A stretch of DNA of 64,000 nt from Calendula officinalis (taxonomy: Eukaryota > Streptophyta > Magnoliopsida > Asterales > Asteraceae). The position numbers and the translations under genes are program-made. Numbering within the stretch: the stretch's first letter is position 1; each line of letters begins with the position of its first letter. Positions 46,001-56,650 of this stretch are shown here, piece by piece. Location of the stretch: positions 27,800,873 to 27,864,872 of the forward strand of contig OY970820.1 of the NCBI GenBank assembly GCA_963853835.1, written 5' to 3'. The notes below the pieces were generated by a model. The model was not told where the DNA came from. It made no database searches and saw only the letters and a list, made by a program, of their open reading frames with translations.

Positions 46001-47220
46001 CTCCGGAGGACCCCTGCAGATACCAGATCCTCCACCTCTTTGTTCACTATCTCGTTCCGATCTGCAACCATGCCCCGCTTTGACTGTCGGACCGGAACGA
46101 AGGTTGGATTAACATTCAGACGGTGTTCCACCACCTCCCTTGACACTCCCGTCATATCTTTAGGTTTCCAGGCGAAGACATGTTCATGTTTCTTCAGCAG
46201 AGCCTCTAACTCACTTCTGAGTTCATTCGGGAGGTCTTTCCCGATACGGATTTTAACCTCTGGGTACTCCGGGTTAATAACGACCTGAACTTCATCCTGC
46301 TCCGTCCAACTGTCTTGGTGGGTGACGCTATTGCACTCCAAAGGAGGCATCGGCATACTTTGCACAGTAACGACACCCTGGTCCGAGGGAAACTTCAAGA
46401 GCCCATGAATGGTCGAAGCGATAGCTTGTAATTGCCACATACCGGTTCGGCCCAGGATAGCGTTGTATCGAGAAGGAGCTTCTACCACGATAAACTCTGC
46501 CAAAATGGTTTTGTAATGGAGACCTTCCCAATCGGTTAACCGGAGGGGAAGGTGGATTTTCCCTTTCGGCCAGACGGACCGTCCAGAGAATCCAATGACT
46601 GGAGCACTGGAGGGTTTTAACATTGCCTTTACTTCCTCCGGGAACTTCTCGAAGCAGTGTTGATACATGATATTTGCTGAGCTTCCTCCGTCAACATAGA
46701 TGCGCCGGACCATCACTTTTGCTATAACTCCGAATACCACTAATGGTTCGGTCCCCGCATACCCATCTGGTATGGGTTCTCCTCTACCAAACTCCATCAC
46801 CACGTCCTTTCTTTTGCGATCTTCGAAACCGAATGCTCCCCTACTTCCACCAGAGGCGTTCGACGGACCACCCTCTTCCAACGCGAAGATTTCCGCATTA
46901 TACGCAAGTGGCTCCGTTTTCGCAGGTGGTTCCGTGGTTGCTACTTCAGCCTTCCCTTTTGCATGACCCTCCTTCTCTCTTTTGTAACTTTCGCAGGAAG
47001 CTGTGGTGTGCCCCATGATTTTGTGGAACTCGCAGTAAGCGTTGGGGTCTCGGGGGTACCGTTTCCTTACCGCCCTTCCGTCTAAAGGCTTTCGCAGTTC
47101 CTGTGTTTGGAAAGTCTCTTGCCTCTGAGGATTGTACCTAGTATTTGCAAACTTCCCCTCCGGTTCTAGCTTACGTTTGAGTTTCCTCTGACTACAAGGT
47201 AATTTCTCCTCTGTGTAGGA
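43042..47220 (-). pseudogene. Gypsy pol: protease, RT, RNase H, second RNase H, integrase
   Basis: One open frame of 1,294 codons from 47016 to a TGA at 43132-43134; the same frame continues 29 more codons (VLETMDG, TWNIRNLRKF) to the natural stop at 43042-43044, so the TGA is a late nonsense change. Counting from 47016: protease with DGG at 109-111; RT with YVDD at 461-464; gypsy RNase H near 605-715; a second archaeal-type RNase H (755-880) with HTDG, EYEALLAGL, FTDSLL and EADALS; integrase zinc site H978, H985, C1016, C1019; DDE at D1048, D1108, E1144. Upstream a CCHC knuckle (YCEFHKIMGHTTASC) lies in the same frame. The only other fault seen is a frameshift from gag near 47245. Two faults make it nearly intact. 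Confidence 0.92.
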
Positions 47221-48241
47221 ACCCTCCCGAACTTGACTTGTTCGGGTACTTGCTTGAGACTCCCAACCTGCTCGATGTTCCTGCCGCCCCTCCTTTCTTT
47301 TCCTGCGCTTCGAACCGCAACTTTTCGGCGCTCTCTTCTTCCTGCTTAAGCACCTTGTTTACCATGTTGATCATGTCGTCTGCTTTGTCAAAATCTTTCT
47401 TTGAGAGCTCCCTGAATAACTCTCCTTCCCGGAGACCATAAGTGAAAGCTGCTATTATGAGTGAATCTTCTCGGGCAGGCATCTTCCGACTCTGTTCATT
47501 AAACCTTTCGAAGTATGACTTGTTTGATTCCCCTTCTCGCTGTCGACAAGCCATAATAGATTGGGACCGCTGCTGATATTTCTTTTGTTGGATGAAACTG
47601 TGGCTGAATTGCGTTATGAGTTCTTCAAAGCTTGATATGCTTCTTTGGGGCAAGCTAGACAACCAGTATCGCGCCGAACCTTCCAGCGTTCCGGCGAAGT
47701 ACAAACACCACAACTTTTGGTCCATAGGTATCATCTTCACGGCCCATCGGAAACTTGCCACATGATCATCGGGGTCTCCAGTTCCGTCATATGACTTGAC
47801 CCTAGGCCCCTTGAGGCCCGAAGGGATCGGCGTTTCGTTAATGTCATCTACAAATGGCGACCGGAAGCTTCGAGACATTGAGGAGTGCTTCAAAGCGGAT
47901 CCTCCCTCCGCTCCTTCTAGGGTTCGCTCTCTTCTTTCATCCGGAGTACGTTCTCTTCGCCTCTCCGGAGTACGGTCCCTCCTTCGCTCCGGAGTCCGCT
48001 CCCTCCTTTGCTCCGGAGTTCGTTTCCTTCTCCCCTCGGGAGTTCGCTCTCTTCTCCGTTCTGGAGTCCGTCTTCTTCGTCTGCCTCTTCCTGATTCTTG
48101 ACTATTGGCTTGTGCCGAATGGGTTTCTTCTTTATAGATTTCTTCTGCGGACTCCTCGTGAGTAGACTCCTCACTGGAGTAAGTTAAAGTCCTTCGGGTT
48201 CCATTCATGCCCTCCGCCGTCTTCTTTTTGCTGTTCTCCAA
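47192..48241 (-). CDS. Gypsy gag
   Basis: 349 residues. Residues 53-110 are a charged tandem repeat of the octad RRRERTPE (seven copies). The retrotransposon gag domain (about 140-305) includes YDGTGDPDDHVASF, ARYWLSSLP, FEELITQFSHSF and SYFERFNEQSRK. It forms the particle and packages RNA. The frame ends at 47192, 25 codons after the point where pol's frame takes over near 47245; this could be a mutation or a programmed shift. The ATG at 48241 is the first in frame, 229 bp inside the 5' LTR. Confidence 0.88.
   Translation of the reverse strand: MENSKKKTAEGMNGTRRTLTYSSEESTHEESAEEIYKEETHSAQANSQESGRGRRRRRTPERRRERTPEGRRKRTPEQRRERTPERRRDRTPERRRERTPDERRERTLEGAEGGSALKHSSMSRSFRSPFVDDINETPIPSGLKGPRVKSYDGTGDPDDHVASFRWAVKMIPMDQKLWCLYFAGTLEGSARYWLSSLPQRSISSFEELITQFSHSFIQQKKYQQRSQSIMACRQREGESNKSYFERFNEQSRKMPAREDSLIIAAFTYGLREGELFRELSKKDFDKADDMINMVNKVLKQEEESAEKLRFEAQEKKGGAAGTSSRLGVSSKYPNKSSSGGFLHRGEITL
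47917..48083 (-). repeat. 24 bp coding minisatellite in gag
   Basis: Seven imperfect 24 bp units (plus strand CTCCGGAGT...CGCTC) encoding the RRRERTPE octads. Confidence 0.88.
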
Positions 48242-48449
48242 GTTTCGTAGCTTTCAAAACTTGCAAAAGAGATTGAACTCCTCAATTTCTTCCCTTGAGG
48301 GTTCGTCTTTTCCGGACCCGGAAGGAGGCGGGCATAACGCTGTGTTAACTATGGCTGATGCAGGAAGAGGGGAAATGAAGTCGTTCCTGGGTGGTATGGG
48401 CGACTGATTCCCTTCCTTCGGCGTCGACTCGAGGACCATTTCGTTCGAG

Positions 48450-48469
48450 GTCCCACGGATGGCGCCAAA
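48450..48469 (-). promoter_or_regulatory. Primer binding site of the gypsy element
   Basis: Minus strand TTTGGCGCCATCCGTGGGAC directly after the LTR end CAACA. TGGCGCC is the usual start of gypsy PBS sites; the tRNA is not assigned. Confidence 0.75.
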
Positions 48470-49036
48470 TGTTGATACCCAAAATCTCCGTAGAACGAAC
48501 CGTCCTTCGTTCCGTCCAAGAACCTGCGAATCAAACACGAAAGGAAGCCTAAATCAGAAGCCTCACGAGGGTCACCTCGTGAAGGCACTCCGAAGCTTAA
48601 GTCGGTATGTATACTAGTCGAATTGAAGGCGTATATTGAATGCGGATCAACAGGGTAGTTGGGAGAAATCTGTATATTGAATATAAGAGAGTGAATAGAG
48701 ATGTTAGGCGAGTATTGTGTGTACCTGTTCTTCGACCGGACCCCTCCATTTATGGACGGAAAGTTAAGGCGGGATAATTAGGAATCATCCTTCGGTCCAC
48801 TTCGCCTTAATACCCTCCGGTCCTTACCGTGTACGAAACCCTATTACCCGTTGGATAAAGTCGAGGGACACGCTTCGGCGCCGCTTGCATTTAATGCGCG
48901 TGCAAGCTGTCCCGAAGACCCGCTTGCATTCCCTATGACCTCGAAGTTTGCTTTTACGTCGTCGTTTCTGATCTTAGCATCCGCCACCTTGCATGTCTTG
49001 CGACATGCACGTCCGGAGGGTGTGGGTACACTATTA
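48470..49036 (-). mobile_element. 5' LTR of the gypsy element (right)
   Basis: 567 bp, about seven differences from 29225-29791. Ends CTATTA before the flank TTTAC. Confidence 0.88.
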
Positions 49037-49041
49037 TTTAC

Positions 49042-51562
49042 AAATTAGAAATTGAAACATGCCTTACTTGGACCATACCTTTTTATAGTAAGAGCAATGT
49101 TAAGGATGTTTAAAACATTAATACAATAATAAACCTAATCCATTTAATGGTTAAACTTTGAAGCCAACCTAATAATATCTCGTCACTTGACACTTTGACA
49201 TAAGCAGGTCATCAGTCAACCGACTTTTCATATTCAACCGGTGGTTCCGACTGAACTATAACCACCAATCTAACCAGCTCTTTTCAACTAGCTACTTTCC
49301 CGATACATAGTTCAACTGCTTTTTAAAGCATTTCAAAAACTAACAAAGTATACCTAAGCTTTAGACCACAGTGCTAGTGTATTTCAACGCATTTTTCACA
49401 TGATTATTTTAAAAAAAAATCGTACCAAGTCCTATATGACAATTTCAATCTGTTTTAGATCTTTATACAACTATTAAACAACTAATTCAATGAGAGCTGA
49501 TTCGTACATAACTCTTTTTAGTAATGTAGAGCAATTTTATATAAAAAGACAATCATACCCTTCTTCCCTTTTACTAACATTTTATCTCCCCCAATTAAAA
49601 CCTTTCCTCCCAAAACTTACGTTCCCCATCGATATGATCATGTTCATCAATCTCGAACACAACATTATAACTCTCTACAGATCAACGTAACTTAGCATTA
49701 GGTTTACCTCTGTTCATCAATCTCAATCATCTCATACTCAATTTGATATTCAGATCTTGAGAAACCGATTTTACAAACGAAAGAAGAAAACCTTTTATTG
49801 AATTCTAAAATTGTCAGGGATTTAGCTAAAGAACTGATCGGAAATTCGGAATTATTGAAGTTTCTAAATCAATGGACATATTTTGTGTTTGCCTAAATTG
49901 AAAAAAGAAAAAAAAACATTTGTTTTGGGGGAAAATAAATGCCTGTTAACGACTTTGCTCAAATTTAATGCATTTCGACCTTAGGTTTGTTCCACCTTAC
50001 ATTTCACCGGAAAACGTTCAGTCTCTAAGTCGCCCATTGACGGTCGTCAGGATATTTTCGTGTTTTTCCGATGGAAAATGGAGGTTCATCCGAAGAACGT
50101 TAGTCGACGTTTCAATGGAATCGATTTCTAACTTCTCAATCAGTAATATATTATCACCGAAAATACTGCAGAAGTACGGGAATGACCGGAGATTTTACTT
50201 AAAGCGACACTGTTTTGCTGGTTATCAGTGGGAAATTGTCTGATCGGTGTTTTGTTTGTGTCCGTTAGGGTGGGCTCCGTGGAGTCTGATGTTGGTGGAA
50301 TCGGTAGCTGTAGGTTGTGTTCCGGTGATTATAGCTAGCTTTAGGTTGTGTTCCGGTGATTATAGCTGACAGAATCCATTTGCCGTTCGAATCGACTGTG
50401 CCGTGGTCGGAGATATCCATTTACTTAAAGGACGTAGGTAAACTAGGAGGTGTGCACGTGCTTGATGACGTGGTTGCGATAAACCAGAATTTTCATTTCT
50501 TGCTCCGGCTCGGATCACTATTTTCTGTTTAAGCTCTTTGTGATAATAATGATTGTGATGTATATCATCGACAAGGGAATATAAATTTGGGAAGAAATGA
50601 TTTGAACGGAAGGGGAATATATCATCACTATTTTCTATAAAATTGCTCTGCATTATTAAAAAGTGCTCTGTACGAATCAGCTCCCTAATTTAATAAAGAA
50701 GGTTCTCAATGGTAATAGATAAGGAGATAATCAAATCTATTAAATAATCAAATTTACTATTTGTAAAATTATTAATCATCCCATGAAATATGCTACTGTG
50801 TTTCATAAGTGGTGACCATTTTTTTTCCTAGGCATATAAGACCCGTGCCAACCTCGTCAACACCACCCGTCGCGGGATTTTTTTGCGCGTCAGCCAAACA
50901 CGCGTCACGGTTGGGAGAGGTCTAACATTGGGTTGGTGGTATATAATTTTTTTGAACAACATCTAATCTAAATCTATTTGTCAACAGCGGGAATTAAACT
51001 CGTGATCAATAGATCATGAGCAACACCCTACATATTACATCAATACCGCTAGATTACAAGCCTTGGGTGGTATATAGATGATGATATGTATGGATATATC
51101 AATGAGTTTAAACCTCTTAGTGAGAAAGGATCAACAAAATGCGACTAAATCCCAGCAGATAGTCAAATAAACGATAACTAAAACTATTTAACATATTAAT
51201 AAGCATAACTATTTCTTGATTTACTCTGGATAGCACGAAAAGAATAAAAAACTAAAATAACCATTGACCGTTCAAGTAGTAAATCAAAGGAGGAGACCCG
51301 AATACAAAGCAAATAGTGAATTACATAATGATCCCTCAACTATTAGTTGATGTATAGTGTTTGCCATAAATCATAATCCTTTATTTTAGTAACCTACTGG
51401 CTACTATGTATAAATTAAATAGTTTGAATTATAATTTAGCTTTTTGCGTGGTTAATGTGCTATTGTGACTAATACCTCAAATTGTTTGGGTTCATTTGAC
51501 AATTTTCACAAGTGTAAGGGTTAACCAGCCCGATTTACTTATTGTTTTTATCTAAAAAGTTG
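49042..51562. other. Non-genic region
   Basis: About 2.5 kb with no recognised gene. A 91-codon open stretch at 49968-50243 has no family I know. A GC-rich island at 50840-50930 is unexplained. Confidence 0.45.
50311..50367. repeat. Short direct duplication, 31 bp period
   Basis: Two exact 26 bp copies (TAGGTTGTGTTCC...ATAGCT) at 50311-50336 and 50342-50367. Confidence 0.9.
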
Positions 51563-51570
51563 GTATTAGT

Positions 51571-52103
51571 TAGACCTGGCAAAATCAGACACGATACGAA
51601 AACTCGACACGAACCCGACACGAAATTAGTGGGTTTGGGTTAGAGGTTTCGACACGTTTAAGTAAATGGGTTAACTCGACACGACCCGAAAGTTATACGG
51701 GTTGGGTTAGTGTCAATATTTCCAACTCGAAGGTAACCCGAATCACCCGTTTAAGTATGTAAAAATTTTATTTTCTAAAATATATTATATGTAAATATTA
51801 CTCCCTCCGTCCCACAAAAAAGTTTACATTTCTCCTTAAAATTTTGTCCCACAAAAAAGTTTATATTTCTCAAATTTGAGGGGCTCATCTAATAAAATAA
51901 TATTATTATCAATCATTCCACTAATAAAATATTTTCTCTCTCTAATCTAACCTTATATTTTAATCAAATTAACCGTGTCGGGTGTTGGTCAACATTTTGA
52001 ACCCGTTTATTAAACGTGTCGGGTTTGGGTTTAGGGGTCTCAACACGTTTAAGATCTCGACACGACACGAACCCGACACGGCACGACCCATTTTTCACGT
52101 CTA
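51571..52103. mobile_element. Non-autonomous hAT element (MITE), copy with TSD GTATTAGT
   Basis: 533 bp with ends TAGACCTGGCAAAA and TTTTTCACGTCTA and an exact 8 bp TSD GTATTAGT (51563-51570, 52104-52111). Interior is rich in CGACACGA, CGGGTT and GGGTTTGGGTT words. No ORF. The 8 bp TSD identifies the hAT class. Confidence 0.9.
51801..51965. mobile_element. Truncated Stowaway-like fragment inside the hAT MITE
   Basis: Starts CTCCCTCCGTCCCACAAAA after TA, with an internal repeat of TCCCACAAAAAAGTTTA. The matching right end is missing. Confidence 0.6.
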
Positions 52104-52410
52104 GTATTAGTTATTGTTTGTTTATAGTTTAATTTGAACTACTCAACGCTAGATATTGAATCATTCAATAACTAATATATTTATTAAGCTTCTGCTGAAT
52201 GAGACAACAAAAAATTGTTTAATTATTCTATCTTAAAATATATGTTAAATTATTAAACAGTGAATACATATATAAAAAGTTTCCCACACTTAAAAGAAGT
52301 TTTATACTACTATAAAGACTCAAGACTCTTAATCATTTAGACTATTATTATTCAAACTTTTAATTATTTTATCCCTATCGAGTTGTCTTCTAGGAAGTCC
52401 AAAGGATTTG

Positions 52411-54370
52411 TCTAGTCTCAAGGGACAAATCCTAGCCATTGGATCAAGATGGTCAAGATCAAATCCCCCCACCTACAGCCACCGCCGGCCGCCGCCGGAG
52501 GTGCCGCCGGCCGCCGCCAACCGCCGCCGGTGGCCGGCGGTGGTGGTGGTGGGTGACAGTGAAGGTGCTGGTGGTAATGGGGCTGGTGGTGGTATTGATG
52601 TATCGAAGCACATGTGCTTCACTAAAACACAACATATTACTTCGAAGCACATGTGCTTCAGGTCACGAAACACATGTGCTTCACTACAAAGGAAAAAAAT
52701 TCAAAACAAGTGACAAACATATCATTATGAAGCACATGTGCTTCATAAAGCCAAGCACATGTGTTTTTGTTCCTGAACATATGTAACTTACAAGCAAGTC
52801 ATTTGTGTTTGAATCACGAAGCACATGTGCTTTAGGTCACGAAACACATGTGCTTCACTACACAAAGAAAAAAATCAAAACAAGTGACGAACATATAATT
52901 ATGAAGCACATGTGTTTCATAAAGCCAAGCACATGTGTTTTTGTTCCTGAACACATGTAACTTAGAAGGAGGTCATTTGTGTTTGAATCACGAAGCACAT
53001 GTGCTTGACGTTATGAAACACATATGCTTCACTACACAAAGAAAAAAAATCAAAACAAGTGACGAACATATCATTATGAAGCACATGTGCTTCATAAAGC
53101 CAAACACATGTGTTTTTGTTCCTGAACTTACAAACAAGTCATTTGTGTTTGAATCACGAAGCACATGTGCTTGACGTTATGAAGCACATGTGCTTCACTA
53201 ACAAGAAAAATAATCAAAACAAGTGACGAACATATTATTATGAAGCACATGTGCTTCATAAATCTAGGGGTGGCAATTTCTGACCCGACACGAAACCCGA
53301 CCTGAAACCGACACGAAAATAAACAGGTTTGGGTTGAGGTAAAACATAAATGGGTCAGTCTCGGGTTGAGTCAGCTGACCCGTTTATTAAACAGGTTAGG
53401 TTCGGGTCAATGATAATTTAAATGGATCGACCCGCCAACCCGTTTAAATATTAAAAAATATTTTAAAATATATATATTTATACTTAATTTATAGTTTACT
53501 AGTTAAAACGTAATTAATAATTAGATTAAAATTAAAAGTGTTACTTAGTAATTTGGGGTTCAGTATTTTGTTATGAATTTGTGTAATAATAACAGGATTT
53601 TGACATGTTTAACTCGTTTAACTTGTTTGACCCGATAACCTGTTTAACCTGTTTTATTAAATGGGTTATATGGGTTAGGTTTGGGTTGAAGTTAAACAGG
53701 TTAGGGTTGAGCTATCTGACCCGTTTATATAAACAGGTCGGTTTCGGGTTGAATGTTTCTGACCCGCCAACCCGCGATCCCGAACCCGCCAACCCGAACC
53801 CGACTTGAATTGCCACCCCTACATAAATCCAAGCACACGTGTTTTTGTTCCTGAACACATTTTACTTACAAGCAAGTAATTTGTGTATGAATCACGAAGC
53901 ACATGTGCTTGACGTTATGAAGCACATGTGCTTCATTACTTGAAACACATGTGCTTGGCTGTACATATACACTCATTTATTTTCAAAACACATGTGTTTC
54001 AAGCACATGTGCTTCACCACCGCCGGCGGCCTCCTCCTTTATTTGTGTATGAATCACGAAGCACATGTGCTTGACGTTATGAAGCACATGTGCTTCATTA
54101 CTTGAAATACATGTGCTTGGATGTACATATAGACTCCTTTATTTTCAAAACACATGTGCTTCAAGCACATGTGCTTCCAGTCACGACCACCACCACCGGT
54201 CACAACCGCCGGCGGCCACCTCCGGACGCCGTGCGCCGCCGCCGGCCGCCGCCGTCTCCGGCCGCCAGAGAAGCACATGTGCTTGTAGTGGTGGTGGTGG
54301 TGGTTTTGAATCTTAATCTTGACCATTGATTTTTCTTGATCCAAGGCTAATAAATATCCCTTAGGACTAG
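52411..54370. mobile_element. Non-autonomous element packed with AAGCACATGTGCTT palindromes
   Basis: Ends are imperfect inverted repeats (TCTAGTCTCAAGGGA left; TCTAGTCCTAAGGGA on the complement at right), followed by matching TTGGATCAAGA and TGGTCAAGAT blocks and then GCCGCCGGCC-rich blocks, also inverted. Between them lie more than 20 copies of CACATGTG or one-base variants, partly in about 175 bp tandem units (52680, 52854, 53029, 53196). Interrupted by a hAT MITE. No TSD found, so the superfamily is open; MULE-like is the best guess from the long inverted ends. Confidence 0.7.
53265..53821. mobile_element. Non-autonomous hAT element (MITE), copy with TSD CATAAATC
   Basis: 557 bp with perfect ends TAGGGGTGGCAATT / AATTGCCACCCCTA and exact 8 bp TSD CATAAATC (53257-53264, 53822-53829). 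Nested in the palindrome-rich element. Interior words (GACCCG, GGGTTGGCGGG) resemble those of the MITE at 51571. Confidence 0.94.
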
Positions 54371-54374
54371 ATAA

Positions 54375-54887
54375 AATTAATGGAGTACCTTCAACATTTC
54401 ACTATCCCTAATAAACAAATTTTGGTATGATCGGCCACAAATTTGGAAACATAACAAATACAAGGTTAATACATAACTCTCACAATAACTCATGAAGGTG
54501 TGAAACTGTAAATACAATTTTGACTCTACCACTGTTAGTTGTCCTACGTGTCTGGTCATCTTCATATCATCTCTTTTCATTTCCCTCTCTCTCCCTGCCG
54601 GGGAGATTCCCTCTTTCCACCGATTATACTATCTTTTTCGTCGTTAATCCATTTTTAAATTTCAATTTATAGCTTTCATATCCATGGTTTATTCCATTAA
54701 TATCTTGATTGAAGATTCTTATTCTCAGTTTATACAATTTGGGGCATCTGTCCAGTGTATTTAGGGTTCATTTTTCACAATTGAAGAATAAAGATTCGAT
54801 CTATGAGCTTTTATTTGAAGAAATATCAATTAAATTGATTTAGGGTTTGTGTTTTTTTTCAGATCAGTTTTATAGATTCATAGATAG
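54375..54887 (+). other. Leader and promoter of the E3 ligase fragment
   Basis: CT-rich stretch near 54555-54620 and several TTAGGGTT words typical of plant 5' leaders. A possible acceptor TTTTTTTTCAG lies at 54852-54862, 26 bases before the ATG. Confidence 0.4.
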
Positions 54888-56146
54888 ATGTCAACGGTTG
54901 AGTCTTCATCACCATCATCGTGTTGGTGTTACAGATGCAACCGATTCATTAGGGTTCGAACCGATTCATCAACATCTTTATCTTGCCCTGATAGCAACGG
55001 TGGATTCATAGAAGAGATCGATTAACATTCCCGACAGGTTAAATGACTCCGTGATTTCGCACTTTCACCGGAGTCGGTTTCCTGCTACCGCCATGTCCAT
55101 GGTCAGAAACGGCCAACAAAGGCCTAGGCCGCCTTTACTCAGACGAGCTAGAAGAAACGGAGGTGAATGGTCAGCGTTTAACCCCGTCATCGTTCTCCGT
55201 GGACCGACAAGCACGGCTGAAGAATCCAGCAATTAGGAACCTAGCACGGGTAGTGGGTTTGTGTCACACCCTGCCAAAAATGGTTTTTCGGAAGAACGAG
55301 GTGCGACTAACATTGATAACATCACACATCAAAAATAGTAAAGCAACACATTAATAGTAAATTTCCAAAAATTATTTACAAAACCCAACTGTTAAAGTTG
55401 AAAACATTTCAACTAAATGACGAAGTTCGAAAATCATTAATGTCTAAATCCTAGACTTATTGTCTTGAAAATGCATGATGACCCACATCTTATGCGATGC
55501 TTAAAAGTTGAATCAAATTCTGTTATCCGAGAAAACATATTAGAAAAAGTGTCAACACAAAGGTTGCGAGTTCACAGGTTTTGTGACTCCAATAGTCATA
55601 TCGTTTAAAATTCGTTGCGTACAATCTTGTACGATTTGTATCGTTGTTCTGAAATATTGAACAAAAATAGTTTTCATAATTGTTCAGAAATATTGAACAA
55701 TTTGTTTTTAGGTGCAATTCATAATCCCTTGACATGCTTGCAATACATTCAAGTTAAGGCATAATCACTGAGCCTACAATCAAACCGAAATCTAAAATAG
55801 TTAGAATATAAAGCTCAAACTCGGTTAGGCTAGCGCATAACTAGCCATGAGCGGGGGATCAATCCCGATAGTACTATCTCTATATTCCTTGGCTAACACA
55901 TTAGCTAATGAATACTGTTAAACGTGGACTCGTAGCATGGTCCGTTGTCCTTCATTGTATGTACGTGTTTACAACAATGATTATATAAAGATTATTTATT
56001 GCAAAATAGTTGAATTGTATATGTTTTCTCCCCCAGGTAAAATAGTTATAAAAACAGTAAAAGTGGGGCCGTGAAACTCACGTGAGGCAATGCTATAAAA
56101 AATGTAGATCAAAACGTGGTTTCCAACCAAATGATCATAACGTCCT

Positions 56147-56376
56147 AAATGCATAGTAATAAATAATAAGTGACGGTCTAAGCGAAACGCCTAAACTATG
56201 TGATGCACAAATAGTTCTCTTGACACGAACTTAGACTCGAGTGATACGTTGGTGACTTGATTAAATGCATAGTAAAAATAATAAGTGACGGTCTAAGCGA
56301 AACGCCTAATCTATGTGATGCACAAATGATTCTCTTGACACGAACTTAGACTCGAGTGATACGTTGGTGATTTGAT
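56147..56376. repeat. 116 bp tandem duplication in the solo LTR
   Basis: Two units, 56147-56262 and 56263-56376, both with AAGTGACGGTCTAAGCGAAA and GAGTGATACGTTGGTGA, differing at a few bases. Confidence 0.9.
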
Positions 56377-56650
56377 TGAGTTGGTCTCGAATTATAAATA
56401 CGTTTGTTTGACTGATCGAAGTTTTGAAAATACACGCACTATGATTTGAAAGTAGTCACACGTGATTCAACGAATAATTATTTAAATAAAATAATTCAAG
56501 TTATAAAATAAATAATTAACTTTTCGGAATTAATATTTAATATACATTTACTAATTTGATAAATAAAATTTTACAATCTGACTTCTTAACAAAACGTTTT
56601 GGGTTTCGATTATTTGATTTTAAACGCACTGGGCTAACAAACACAACCGG

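Larger units (their letters stand above)
29225..49036 (-). mobile_element. Tat-lineage Ty3/gypsy retrotransposon with antisense gene and nested LARD
   Basis: 19.8 kb between two 567 bp LTRs (9.9 kb of it is a nested element). Gag-pol runs on the minus strand (48241 to 43042). A separate multi-exon gene runs on the plus strand (30061 to 42507). The dual RNase H, TGGCGCC-type PBS and antisense gene near the 3' LTR fit the Tat lineage. Flanks GTTAC (29220-29224) and TTTAC (49037-49041) are a 5 bp TSD with one mismatch if the LTR includes the CTATTA shared by both ends. The LTRs differ at about seven sites. Confidence 0.9.

Noticed and set aside
49968..50243. 91-codon frame as a host gene
   Set aside because: No recognisable domain, no splice or promoter support, and ordinary length for chance in this region.
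53577..53821. Telomere-like GGGTT repeats
   Set aside because: They are irregular GGGTTGGCGGG words inside a hAT MITE with clear ends and TSD, not a telomeric array.
52408..54344. Several open frames with repeated KHMCF peptides on both strands
   Set aside because: They translate the AAGCACATGTGCTT palindrome, which reads the same on both strands. No start context, domain or gene structure.
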